Assembly (NCBI RefSeq): GCF_024204645.1
Contig: NZ_CP100351.1
Span: forward strand, 1,364,001-1,428,000
Reading direction: 5' to 3'
DNA: 64,000 nt
From: Desulfomicrobium sp. ZS1
GTDB lineage: Bacteria > Desulfobacterota > Desulfovibrionia > Desulfovibrionales > Desulfomicrobiaceae
Shown here: positions 34,292-42,771 of the stretch, piece after piece
How the letters are laid out: each line of letters begins with the position of its first letter
Position numbering within the stretch: position 1 is the stretch's first letter
Notes under the pieces: generated by a model
Seen by the model: the letters and a program-made list of their open reading frames with translations, nothing else
Databases searched by the model: none
Told to the model about the DNA's origin: nothing
Made by a program: the position numbers and the translations under genes

Positions 34292-34503
34292 GGAATCCTC
34301 CTTTGATGTGGGAAAGGGAGTAGTTATTGATTTTATCGATGTCAATGTCCGGGGCGGGGGGTTTTTGGTGATGGCTGTCCCTGAACTCCTGGGAATCGCC
34401 GTCAGCCGCGAACATCGTCATCCAGGAAAAAGATGCTTGTGTCTTACGTCCAATAAGGTTTATCATTAAATCGTTTCTATACATCTGCAACCCCGGTCTG
34501 AAC

Positions 34504-35511
34504 ATGAGCTCACACAACGCCCGTATCCTGGTTGTCGATGACGAACCGACGCTGCTTGAGTTGCTCGGTGACTTTCTGCGCGAACAAGGTCACGAGGTCA
34601 TCCTGGCCGACACGGGCAGCAAGGGCCTTGACCTTTACAACTCCGAACTACCGGATCTGGTGCTTCTTGATCTCAAACTGCCGGACCTGTCCGGACTGGA
34701 CGTGCTCAAACACATTTCTTCCCGAGATGATGAGACGGGCCTCATTGTCATTTCCGGGGTCGGGTCCACCGACGACGCCATCGAGAGCTTGCGCCGGGGC
34801 GCGTGGGATTTTCTGGTCAAGCCCTTTCTCAATCTGGAATTCGTGCTGCACTCCGTGAACAAAAGCATTGAAAAGGTGCATTTGAAGAGGGAAAACAGGC
34901 TTTACCGGGAACATCTGGAAGAAGAGGTGCAGCGGCGAACCTCTGAGTTGCAGCAGGAAATCATTGCTCGCAAACGCATCGAGGAAGATCTGCGGCGTAG
35001 CGAGATGCGTTACAAAGAGCTGAGTCTGACCGACGAATTGACAGGACTTTACAATGCACGTCATTTTTTTCGGCAGGTGCAGGCCGAGGTGGAACGTGCC
35101 ATGCGCTACAACAGTCCGCTATCCCTGTGTGTCATAGATATCGACAAATTCAAGCAATACAACGATGCCTACGGGCATTTATGTGGCGACGCCGTGCTCG
35201 CGGAACTGGGCCGCTTTATTCAGAAACTGATCCGCGACGCGGACTCGGCCTACCGTTACGGGGGGGAGGAGTTCATCATCGTGCTGCCGGAAACTCCCCG
35301 CGAAGAAGCCGCCAGAGTGGCTGAACGCATCCGGACCACTTTTTTCGAACATGCCTTTTACCCGAAAAATGCGCAGGGCGTCCATGTTTCGCTGAGCCTG
35401 GGAGTGACCAGCTACTGCCCCGGAGAATCCGTCTCGGACCTCGTGGACCGGGCCGACCAGAATATGTACGCGGCCAAGAAATTCGGTCGCAACACCACGG
35501 TTTGCAAGTGA
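34504..35511 (+). CDS. Response regulator with diguanylate cyclase (GGDEF) output
   Basis: A 335-residue two-domain signalling protein. The receiver domain (about 7-122) has the acidic pair VVDDEP, the phospho-accepting Asp in LVLLDLKLPDLSG and the conserved Lys in LVKPF. A coiled-coil linker (about 125-170) leads to a GGDEF domain with DELTGLYNARHFF and active-site GGEEF near residue 253. It should make cyclic di-GMP when phosphorylated. No partner kinase is adjacent. No RxxD inhibitory site is obvious just before GGEEF. Confidence 0.92.
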   Translation: MSSHNARILVVDDEPTLLELLGDFLREQGHEVILADTGSKGLDLYNSELPDLVLLDLKLPDLSGLDVLKHISSRDDETGLIVISGVGSTDDAIESLRRGAWDFLVKPFLNLEFVLHSVNKSIEKVHLKRENRLYREHLEEEVQRRTSELQQEIIARKRIEEDLRRSEMRYKELSLTDELTGLYNARHFFRQVQAEVERAMRYNSPLSLCVIDIDKFKQYNDAYGHLCGDAVLAELGRFIQKLIRDADSAYRYGGEEFIIVLPETPREEAARVAERIRTTFFEHAFYPKNAQGVHVSLSLGVTSYCPGESVSDLVDRADQNMYAAKKFGRNTTVCK

Positions 35512-35579
35512 TCAGATTCAGGGATAGGTGAGCGGTCGGCACGAGCCACTCTTTTCATTCCCGCTTCCCGCCTTCCACT

Positions 35580-36518
35580 TTACGCTTCACGCTTTACGTC
35601 GCGCGTCTCTCGCTTCTCATCATCCTCATTCATTGTCGCCATCAGACGACAAAAGCCGCATTCCCCGGCAGAGGTCGGATAGCCGCAGGTCGTGCAGGGC
35701 TGGATGTCCACGCTCGTTTCGCTTCGCGGGGCAAAGCCTTGGCGGCCATCTTTTAAAAACCCGTCGTAAAATCGGATCTTGCGTCCCGGCTGGATGTCTT
35801 CCAGATCGGCCAGCAGGTTTTTGTAGATGGGAAAGCTGGCCTTGGAGCTGTAGGGGCATGGCGCGTAGCCATAGTCGATACCGGCCAGAAAGCAGAGGTT
35901 CGCGGTCTCGAATTCGGTCAGGCGAAAAAGCGGCTTGACCTTCTTGGCGAACCCTTTCTCGGCAGGCATGACCGGCCCCTGGTCGCTCAGAAATTCCACA
36001 TCCCAGCGCATGACGTTGGCGAAAAGGCGCGAGGTTTCGTCGTCGAGATTGTGGCCCGTGGCCAGGACCGTGAACCCGTTCTCCTGGGCGAACTTGTTGA
36101 ACAGGTAGCGCTTGGTCTGTCCGCAGACGGAGCAGATGGGGCGTTTGACCCGGCGTTTGACGTCGCACATGGCCAGTCCCAATTTGGCCGTCTCGATAAC
36201 GTGCAGGGGGATCTCGTTGGCCGCGCAGAAACGCTCGGCGTAGCTCCGCGCGATGGGCGATGATTCCGGAATGCCGAGGTCGATGTGCAGGCCTTCGATG
36301 TTGTAGCCGAGATCCTTCAATTGCCAGGCCAGGGCCAGGGAATCCTTGCCGCCGGAAATGGCGATGAGGATGCGGTCATCGAAGGTGAACATGCCGTGTT
36401 CCTTGATGGCCCGTTCCACCAGCCTGCGGGCGAAGACAAGAAAGCAATCCTTGCAGAAAGCGGTGTGATGGCTGGGCAGGGCGACAACGGCGGGGATCTG
36501 GCAGCGTTTGCATTTCAT
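35580..36518 (-). CDS. TtuA/Ncs6-family tRNA thiolation-like ATPase
   Basis: A 312-residue PP-loop ATPase. An N-terminal zinc finger (CKRC at 3-6, CKDC at 22-25), the PP-loop ISGGKDSLALA near residue 54, CSVC near residue 130 plus a Cys in APCPYSS as probable Fe-S ligands, and a C-terminal zinc finger (CTTC and CGFC) match the TtuA/Ncs6 layout. TtuA makes 2-thiouridine in tRNA of thermophiles using a ubiquitin-like sulfur carrier; a ThiS-like gene lies four bases upstream. The last ten codons and the stop fall within a GTAAAGCGTGAAGCG-type purine repeat, so the tail is probably recent. Confidence 0.83.
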   Translation of the reverse strand: MKCKRCQIPAVVALPSHHTAFCKDCFLVFARRLVERAIKEHGMFTFDDRILIAISGGKDSLALAWQLKDLGYNIEGLHIDLGIPESSPIARSYAERFCAANEIPLHVIETAKLGLAMCDVKRRVKRPICSVCGQTKRYLFNKFAQENGFTVLATGHNLDDETSRLFANVMRWDVEFLSDQGPVMPAEKGFAKKVKPLFRLTEFETANLCFLAGIDYGYAPCPYSSKASFPIYKNLLADLEDIQPGRKIRFYDGFLKDGRQGFAPRSETSVDIQPCTTCGYPTSAGECGFCRLMATMNEDDEKRETRDVKREA

Positions 36519-36522
36519 ATGG

Positions 36523-36720
36523 CTATCCCTTCGATCCGACGTCGCGCACGATGACGTGATCGCCGTCTTTGAGGTTCAGATCCGGAGTGAGCAGTCCGCC
36601 GTTGCGGATGACAAGGGCCCGGCCGGGCTTGCGTCCGAGTTTGTGCAGGAGTTGCGTGACCGTGGCGGCGCGGTCGAGGGTCAGTTCCCGGTTTTCGGGT
36701 TCAAGGCGGACAGTAATCAT
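36523..36720 (-). CDS. ThiS/MoaD/TtuB-like sulfur carrier protein
   Basis: A 65-residue beta-grasp protein: MITVRLEPENRELTLDRAAT, a TVTQLLHKLG helix and a DLNLKDGDHVIVRDV strand. Sulfur carriers of this type are adenylated and thiocarboxylated at a C-terminal Gly-Gly. Here the end is GSKG, with a single terminal Gly. The gene is immediately upstream of the TtuA-like gene, with its end serving as that gene's ribosome-binding region, so it is the likely sulfur donor. Confidence 0.78.
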   Translation of the reverse strand: MITVRLEPENRELTLDRAATVTQLLHKLGRKPGRALVIRNGGLLTPDLNLKDGDHVIVRDVGSKG

Positions 36721-36785
36721 GTTTCTCCTGGGCTTTTGCTATCGGTGTTGACAGGTGCGTGCCCTAAATCGATGCGTTGCAAAAT

Positions 36786-39700
36786 TCAAGATCGCTCTTG
36801 TCCGATTTCCAGAACCAGAAAGCCGTCCTCGTCCACCTTGCCCCAGTCGGAAGTGATGAACCAGCGGATGCCGTCCGCTTCGATGATGGCTTTTGCGGTC
36901 AGGTCGTCTCGGCTCAGATAGCCCTGCATGACCTGGGTTCCGCCGATGAGGATGCGGCCGCTCTCGCCATGGGGCAGGTCCGTCATGGTTTGCGGGTGCA
37001 CGATGCGCAGGGCGGAGCCGGGCAGGGGCAGCCCCACGGTGCCGGGTTTGCGGCCCTGCTGGATGTTTAGGTCCAGGGGGTTCAGCACATCGGGGGCATT
37101 GACGGTAGCCACGGGTGTTGTCTCGGTGGTGCCGTAGCCATCATGGACGATGAGTCCGAATTTTTGGCGGAAGGCCTGCACGCAGTAATCGGAAAGCGCC
37201 AGCCCGCCCGACAGCACGGAGCGCAGGGACGCGAACATCAGCGGGTGCAGCGCGGGGCTGACGACGTAGGCCTCAAGCATCGCGGGATCGGCGCAGAGCA
37301 TGGTCGCTTCGAAGTCGACGCACAGCCGCCCCATCCTGCGGGCCTCGAAGGGGTCGTGGGCGCAGACCACGGGCACGGATTCGAGCAAGGGCAGAAACAT
37401 GGTCGTGGTCAGCCCAAGGGCGTCATGCAGGGGCAGGGCGGTAAGAAGCACGTCGTCGCCCCGAGGTGGAAAGAGAGACGCGATTTGGCGGGCGTTGGTG
37501 ATGATGCTGGAGTGTCCAAGGCACACGCCAACGGGCATGGGCTCTTCCCGGGGTACGAAGACGATGGCGGCCGTATTTTGGGCCGTGACGTGCAGAGGCA
37601 GGATAAAACGCAGCAAAGCCACCGGCAGAAGGCGGATCAGGAGGCGAGTCAGGGCTGTGCCGCGCAGGGATGAACGGCAATCTTCCACGAACTGGAACCG
37701 CAGGTCGTCCTGCAGCCCGGCGCAGCCCTGGCCGCGCAATTTTTCAAGATGCTTGCGGGTGCTTAAGATCGTCTCGATTCCGGCCTGCTGCAGGCAGCTT
37801 GCAAAGGCCGGCGCAGACAGGCCCGGATCAAGGTTGACGGTGGTCTTGCCGGCCATGAGCACGGCCATGTTGGCCGCAGCGCCGCTTACTCCCGGCGGCA
37901 GCAGGATGCCCACCGCCTTTTCGGGCAGGGCGCTGAGCGTGCGGGACAGGGCCAGGGCGGAAAGGAACAGCTCTTCGCCGGTGGCCTGGGCTCCGCCGGA
38001 GTCGGCCACGGCCAGCCTGGCCGGGGCGCGTTTGACCGCGCGCAGCCATCTTTGCGGGATGGAGGTCTGGGTGCGGGCGAATTCCTGCCAGGCCATGATG
38101 GACTGACGGTGCACGGCGTCCTTGACCTCCTGCGGCGTAGCCGAGGCAGGCAGGGCAGGGCCGAAGCACAGATTGACGTCACGCGCCAGAACGCCGTTGG
38201 TGTTGCGGCGGAAATGCCTGCTCACGGCGGACCACCTGCTGCCCCACAGGCCGCGCAGATAGAAGGGCACGATGGTGCATTCGCTCTGGACCGCCGGGAT
38301 GCAGTAGCCGCGCCGGAAGGCCCCGAGCTGGCCGTTGCGGCTGATGGCTCCTTCGGGAAAAAGGACCACGCATTCGCCGGCTTTGAGGTTTTCGGTGATC
38401 TTGCGCAAGGCTGAACTGCTGGCCGCGGAAGAGATGGGGATGACACGGTAGAGATCCAGGAACCAGCGCAGATACCAGCGGCTGTAATAATGGCGGGACA
38501 TGACAAAGCGCACGGGCCGGGGCACGGCCAGATGCAGCACGGCCCAGTCGATCCAGCTGGTGTGGTTGCCGAGGAGCAGCACCCCGCCCTGGGACGGAAT
38601 GTTCTTCAGGCCGGTCACAACCAGTCGGTAGCGCTGGGCAAAGACGATGCGCAGCAAAAAGCGCATGAAAGACTGAGGCAGCTTGCGCAGGGTGTGGACC
38701 GAGCCCAGGGCCATGATCACGGCCAGGGTCAGGATGATGGGCACGCTGGAGAGCCCGGTCAGGGAAGCCAGCACCGTCATGCACAGAAAGGCCAGCATGA
38801 ACACGTTCTGCAAAAAATTGTTGCCGGCCAGGATCGTGCCCAGGTCCGAATCCTTGGCATTGAACTGAATGAGCGCGTTAAGCGGCACCACATAGAGGCC
38901 GCCGAAAAATCCGTACACGGCCAGCAGACAGCCCAGGGCGGGAATGTTGCTCATGCCGGGGATGGTGGCCAGGCAGATGGTCATGCCGAGCGCGGCCAGG
39001 GGGATGATCCCGGTTTCGATATAGGTCCGCGAGAGGCGCCCGGCGGTGATGGAGCCGACAATGATGCCGACGCCGCCGATGGCCAAGAGCCCCTGGGCCA
39101 CGACGGTGGAGGTCACGCCCGCGAAATCCTTGAGGTGCGCGCCGAAGGCGGCGAAAAGCACCTGGTTGACCGCCCAGAAGAGCGACAGGCCGAGCACGCA
39201 GAGCCAGATGGTCTCGTGGCCATGGATATTCTTCAAGTTCTTCTTTAGGTATGTTCCGCGAGCGTATGTTTTGAAATCAAGACGCAGGGTCGTGTCGCCG
39301 GGTTTGTACTGCGGAATGCGCAGGGCCACCAGGGTTTGCGCCACGGCGCCCGCGATGAGCAGCAGCCCGCTGGGGGCGATGGCGTGCAGGATGTCTTCCT
39401 TGGTCGTGGCGTCGCCGATGAGGGACTCGAAAAGAAGGGAAAAGAGGACGCCGCCCAGCAGGATGGCGACAATGGTCACGGCCTGGACCACGCCGTTGGC
39501 CATGCCGAGGTTGTCCTTGCCGGCCATTTCCTTGATGTATCCGTATTTCGCCGGGGAATAAAAGGCGGACTGCGCGGCCAGGATCAGGGTCAGGACAAAA
39601 GCCGCTTCGAACCAGCCCAAGAGATAACTGCCGTAAATGAGCACTGTCAGGGGAATGGCCAGACTCGCGGTCCAGCGCATGACCCGATGCTTGGAGAAGC

Positions 39701-39935
39701 GGTCGGCCAGAAATCCGGCAGGCGTGAAGAACATGATGAAGGGCAGCAGGATACAGGCGTTGACAAGGGCTGTCAGCGCAATCTGCGTGGACCCGTCATA
39801 GCATTTGAAGACCGTGTTCTGAATGATGATCTTGTGCCCCAGGTCGAGCATGGCGTTGACCAGAACGACAGTAAGATAGGGTAGGAATCCCCGGATTTTC
39901 AGGAGACCAAGGCGTTGCGAGGTGCTTGTTTCCAT
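36786..39935 (-). CDS. MFS-PlsC-acyl/AMP-ligase fusion (Aas/LplT-like), C-terminally short
   Basis: A 1049-residue three-part protein. Residues about 1-410 form an LplT-like MFS transporter with about twelve helices. About 430-620 is a PlsC acyltransferase with NHTSWID and FPEGAIS. About 640-1049 is an acyl-ACP/AMP ligase with GYGTTETTP, but the usual ATP loop is altered (FVPREEPMPVGV) and the TGD motif reads TSDWGKVDEDGF. The protein stops about 15 residues after it, so the C-terminal subdomain holding the catalytic Lys is missing. LplT-Aas recycles lysophospholipid in E. coli. The ligase part may be inactive; transport and acyl transfer may remain. The TetR gene directly precedes it. Confidence 0.85.
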   Translation of the reverse strand: METSTSQRLGLLKIRGFLPYLTVVLVNAMLDLGHKIIIQNTVFKCYDGSTQIALTALVNACILLPFIMFFTPAGFLADRFSKHRVMRWTASLAIPLTVLIYGSYLLGWFEAAFVLTLILAAQSAFYSPAKYGYIKEMAGKDNLGMANGVVQAVTIVAILLGGVLFSLLFESLIGDATTKEDILHAIAPSGLLLIAGAVAQTLVALRIPQYKPGDTTLRLDFKTYARGTYLKKNLKNIHGHETIWLCVLGLSLFWAVNQVLFAAFGAHLKDFAGVTSTVVAQGLLAIGGVGIIVGSITAGRLSRTYIETGIIPLAALGMTICLATIPGMSNIPALGCLLAVYGFFGGLYVVPLNALIQFNAKDSDLGTILAGNNFLQNVFMLAFLCMTVLASLTGLSSVPIILTLAVIMALGSVHTLRKLPQSFMRFLLRIVFAQRYRLVVTGLKNIPSQGGVLLLGNHTSWIDWAVLHLAVPRPVRFVMSRHYYSRWYLRWFLDLYRVIPISSAASSSALRKITENLKAGECVVLFPEGAISRNGQLGAFRRGYCIPAVQSECTIVPFYLRGLWGSRWSAVSRHFRRNTNGVLARDVNLCFGPALPASATPQEVKDAVHRQSIMAWQEFARTQTSIPQRWLRAVKRAPARLAVADSGGAQATGEELFLSALALSRTLSALPEKAVGILLPPGVSGAAANMAVLMAGKTTVNLDPGLSAPAFASCLQQAGIETILSTRKHLEKLRGQGCAGLQDDLRFQFVEDCRSSLRGTALTRLLIRLLPVALLRFILPLHVTAQNTAAIVFVPREEPMPVGVCLGHSSIITNARQIASLFPPRGDDVLLTALPLHDALGLTTTMFLPLLESVPVVCAHDPFEARRMGRLCVDFEATMLCADPAMLEAYVVSPALHPLMFASLRSVLSGGLALSDYCVQAFRQKFGLIVHDGYGTTETTPVATVNAPDVLNPLDLNIQQGRKPGTVGLPLPGSALRIVHPQTMTDLPHGESGRILIGGTQVMQGYLSRDDLTAKAIIEADGIRWFITSDWGKVDEDGFLVLEIGQERS

Positions 39936-39938
39936 GGC

Positions 39939-40511
39939 TTAGCACAGCCCCAGCATGCGCAGGCAGGAGGCCGTGACCTGCGCGGGCGTGCCGGGGGTCA
40001 GTTCGAGTTTGTCGTAGCGGTGCAGAACAAGCGGTTGCATGATGGCGCCCATGAGCAGCCCCGCATGGAGATCGGCATCGCAGGGCGGAATCTCGCCCGC
40101 ACCCACTGCCTGGCCGATAAAGCGTTCGGCCATGGCCATGGGCTCGGTCTCGCGGCTCAGGAGCTTGTCTTCGGGAAAGCCATGCTGGGTCAGCAGGATG
40201 AAGGCGAACTGGTCACCATTATATATGTAATAGTCGTAGATGGTCTGGATCGCGAGCCCCAGGCGCAGATCGAACGGCATGCGGTCGTCGAAGAGGACTT
40301 CGGATAGCAGATGGGTGAACTGATCCAGTTCGCGGTTGAAAAGCTTCCACGCCATTTCTTCCTTGCCGGAATAATAGCGGTACAGCGCGCCTTCGGTGAC
40401 TCCCGCCTCGCTTGCGATGTCCTTTATGGTGGTTCGCGCCAGCCCTTTGGTGGCAAAAAGGCGGATGGCGGATTCTTCTATGGTTTCGCGCTTCATGATC
40501 GGTCGTGACAT
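39939..40511 (-). CDS. TetR-family transcriptional regulator
   Basis: A 190-residue TetR regulator. The N-terminal helix-turn-helix reads ESAIRLFATKGLARTTIKDI and AGVTEGALYRYYSGKEEM; the remainder is a helical ligand-binding domain. AGGAGG precedes the ATG. It stops three bases before the lipid-acyltransferase fusion gene, so it probably regulates itself and that gene. A 16-bp palindrome at 40532-40547 lies just upstream. Ligand unknown; a lipid or fatty acyl compound would fit. Confidence 0.9.
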   Translation of the reverse strand: MSRPIMKRETIEESAIRLFATKGLARTTIKDIASEAGVTEGALYRYYSGKEEMAWKLFNRELDQFTHLLSEVLFDDRMPFDLRLGLAIQTIYDYYIYNGDQFAFILLTQHGFPEDKLLSRETEPMAMAERFIGQAVGAGEIPPCDADLHAGLLMGAIMQPLVLHRYDKLELTPGTPAQVTASCLRMLGLC

Positions 40512-40531
40512 GGATAGGCCTCCTTTTTCGT

Positions 40532-40547
40532 GTAAGTATATATTTAC
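40532..40547. promoter_or_regulatory. Candidate TetR operator
   Basis: GTAAGTATATATTTAC is palindromic at 14 of 16 positions and lies 20 bases upstream of the TetR gene start. Confidence 0.5.
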
Positions 40548-40565
40548 TCATTCTTGATTCACGTC

Positions 40566-40597
40566 AAGAAAAAGGGCGCGCTCACAAGAGCACGCCC
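40566..40597 (-). terminator. Terminator after acs
   Basis: GGGCGCGCTC 40574-40583 pairs with GAGCACGCCC 40588-40597 with one mismatch; on the minus strand it ends in TTTTTCTT. Confidence 0.8.
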
Positions 40598-40627
40598 GGG
40601 GAGGGAGACGAAAACCGGAGCCTGGGG

Positions 40628-42601
40628 TTAGGTATGGCGTCCGGCGATCAGATCTTGAATGACGGAAGGATCGGCCAGGGTCGAGGTGTCACCAAAGTCT
40701 TCCAGGGCCGTGGAACCGGAAGTGATCTTGCGCAGCACTCGGCGCATGATCTTGCCGCTGCGGGTCTTGGGCAGGCCCACCGTGAACTGGATGACTTCGG
40801 GAGAGGCCAGCGGCCCGATCTCCTTGCGGACGTGGTTGCGCAGGGCTTTTATGAGTTCGTCGGATTCGTCCGCATCGGCGCGCAGGGTGACGTAGGCATA
40901 AATTGCCTGGCCCTTGATGTCGTGAGGCATGCCGACCACGGCGGCCTCGGCCACGGCCGGGTGCGAGACCAGGGCGGATTCGATCTCGGCCGTGCCCAGA
41001 CGATGGCCGGACACGTTGATGACGTCGTCAAGGCGGCCCATGATCCAGAAATAGCCGTCCTCGTCCTGGCGCGCGCCGTCACCGGCTTCGTAGCGGCCGG
41101 GAAAGCGTTCGAAGTATTGCTGCTTGAAGCGCTCGGGGTCACCGAACACGCCGCGCAGCATGCCCGGCCAGGGGCGTTCAATGACCAGATGGCCGCCTTC
41201 GTTGGCAGCGGCCGGGTTGCCTTCGGCGTCCACGATGCGGGCATGCACGCCGGGCAGAGGCCGGGTGGCGGAGCCGGGCTTGAGCGGTGTGGCGAAAGGC
41301 AGGGCGGAGATGAGGATGCCGCCCGTTTCCGTCTGCCACCAGGTGTCGACCACGGGCAGCTTGGAGTTGCCGATGTTCTTGTGATACCACATCCACGCCT
41401 CGGGATTGATGGGCTCTCCGACGCTGCCGAGTACGCGCAGGGAGGACAGGTCGTTCTTCTGCGTCCATTCCGCGCCGTCGCGCATCAGCGCCCGAATGGC
41501 GGTGGGCGCGGTGTAGAAGGAGGTGATCTTGAACTTCTCGACCAACTGCCAGAAACGCGATGGATCGGGATAGGACGGCACGCCTTCGAACATGACCGAG
41601 GTCACGCCCAGCGCCAAGGGACCGTACACGATGTAGGTGTGCCCGGTGATCCAGCCGATATCCGCCGTGCAGAAATGGATGTCGTCGTCATGCAGGTTGA
41701 AGACCAGTTGCGTGGAGTGGGCCGCGTAGGTCAGGTAACCGCCCGTGGTGTGCATGACCCCTTTGGGCTTGCCCGTGGAGCCGCTTGTGTACAGAATGAA
41801 GAGCAGGTCCTCGGAGTCCATGGGTTCGCAGGGGCAGCTCGTGGCGATGTTCGGGTCGGCCATGACATCGTGCCACCACAGGTCCCGGTCTTCGACCATG
41901 TTGATGTCGATGCCGGCCCGCTTTAAGACCACGCAAGCGGTCACGGTGGGGCAGCCGATCAGGGCTTCGTCGACATTGCCTTTGAGGGGGATCTTCTTGC
42001 CGCCGCGCAGCACTGCGTCGGCGGTGACCAGCACTTTGGCTTCGCAGTCCTGGATGCGGTTCATGAGGCTTAAAGCCGAAAAACCCGCGAAGACGATGGA
42101 ATGCGTGGCTCCGATGCGCGTGCAGGCCAGCATGGCCACGGCCAGTTCCGGCACCATGGGCATGTAGAGGGCCACGCGGTCACCGCGTCCGACTCCGAGT
42201 TTTTTGAGGATATTGGCGAACCGGACGACATCGTGCAAAAGTTCGCGGAAGGAAATGTGCCGGACATCTTCTTCGGGTTCGCCCTGCCAGATGATGGCTG
42301 TCTTGTCGCCCAGGCCGTTTTCCACATGCCGGTCAAGGCAGTTGTAGCTGACGTTGAGCTGGCCGTTCACGAACCAGTTGATCTTCGGAACGGTGAAATC
42401 GCAGTCCATGACCTTGTCCCAGGGCTTGCTCCAACTGAGAAGCTCCTTGGCGCGGTCGGCCCAGTAGCCTTCGGGGTCCTGGTCGGCGCGACGATAGTGC
42501 TCTTCGTAGGTGGCCATGTCGGGGATGTGGGCCCGTTTGGCGGCGGGTGGGTTGAAGAGGCGCTGTTCGTGCTGCAGGCTCTGGATATTGTCAGGTGTCA
42601 T
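40628..42601 (-). CDS. acs: Acetyl-CoA synthetase (AMP-forming)
   Basis: A 657-residue enzyme that converts acetate, ATP and CoA to acetyl-CoA. It shows the family N-terminus with YWADRAKELLSWSKPWDKV, the ATP loop LYTSGSTGKPKGVMHTTGGY, DTWWQTETGG, and the C-terminal SGKIMRRVLRK, whose Lys is the usual reversible acetylation site. The ATG at 42601 has AGGAGG upstream; a longer frame starting 42658 is unlikely. It is divergent from a Pat-like acetyltransferase that may control it. Confidence 0.96.
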   Translation of the reverse strand: MTPDNIQSLQHEQRLFNPPAAKRAHIPDMATYEEHYRRADQDPEGYWADRAKELLSWSKPWDKVMDCDFTVPKINWFVNGQLNVSYNCLDRHVENGLGDKTAIIWQGEPEEDVRHISFRELLHDVVRFANILKKLGVGRGDRVALYMPMVPELAVAMLACTRIGATHSIVFAGFSALSLMNRIQDCEAKVLVTADAVLRGGKKIPLKGNVDEALIGCPTVTACVVLKRAGIDINMVEDRDLWWHDVMADPNIATSCPCEPMDSEDLLFILYTSGSTGKPKGVMHTTGGYLTYAAHSTQLVFNLHDDDIHFCTADIGWITGHTYIVYGPLALGVTSVMFEGVPSYPDPSRFWQLVEKFKITSFYTAPTAIRALMRDGAEWTQKNDLSSLRVLGSVGEPINPEAWMWYHKNIGNSKLPVVDTWWQTETGGILISALPFATPLKPGSATRPLPGVHARIVDAEGNPAAANEGGHLVIERPWPGMLRGVFGDPERFKQQYFERFPGRYEAGDGARQDEDGYFWIMGRLDDVINVSGHRLGTAEIESALVSHPAVAEAAVVGMPHDIKGQAIYAYVTLRADADESDELIKALRNHVRKEIGPLASPEVIQFTVGLPKTRSGKIMRRVLRKITSGSTALEDFGDTSTLADPSVIQDLIAGRHT

Positions 42602-42771
42602 GGTGATTCCTCCTATGCTGTTGGGTAGACGATGTCCTTGAAGGACGTGTTCTGACAATAAGGTGTAGAAGAAATGAATTTTGTTTTCCCCCCTTTTCTG
42701 GTAAATGGCTGATATTGGCGGTTAACGGAAACGCCATCACCTTCAAGTCGGTAAACGGAGCTTTTCGGACG

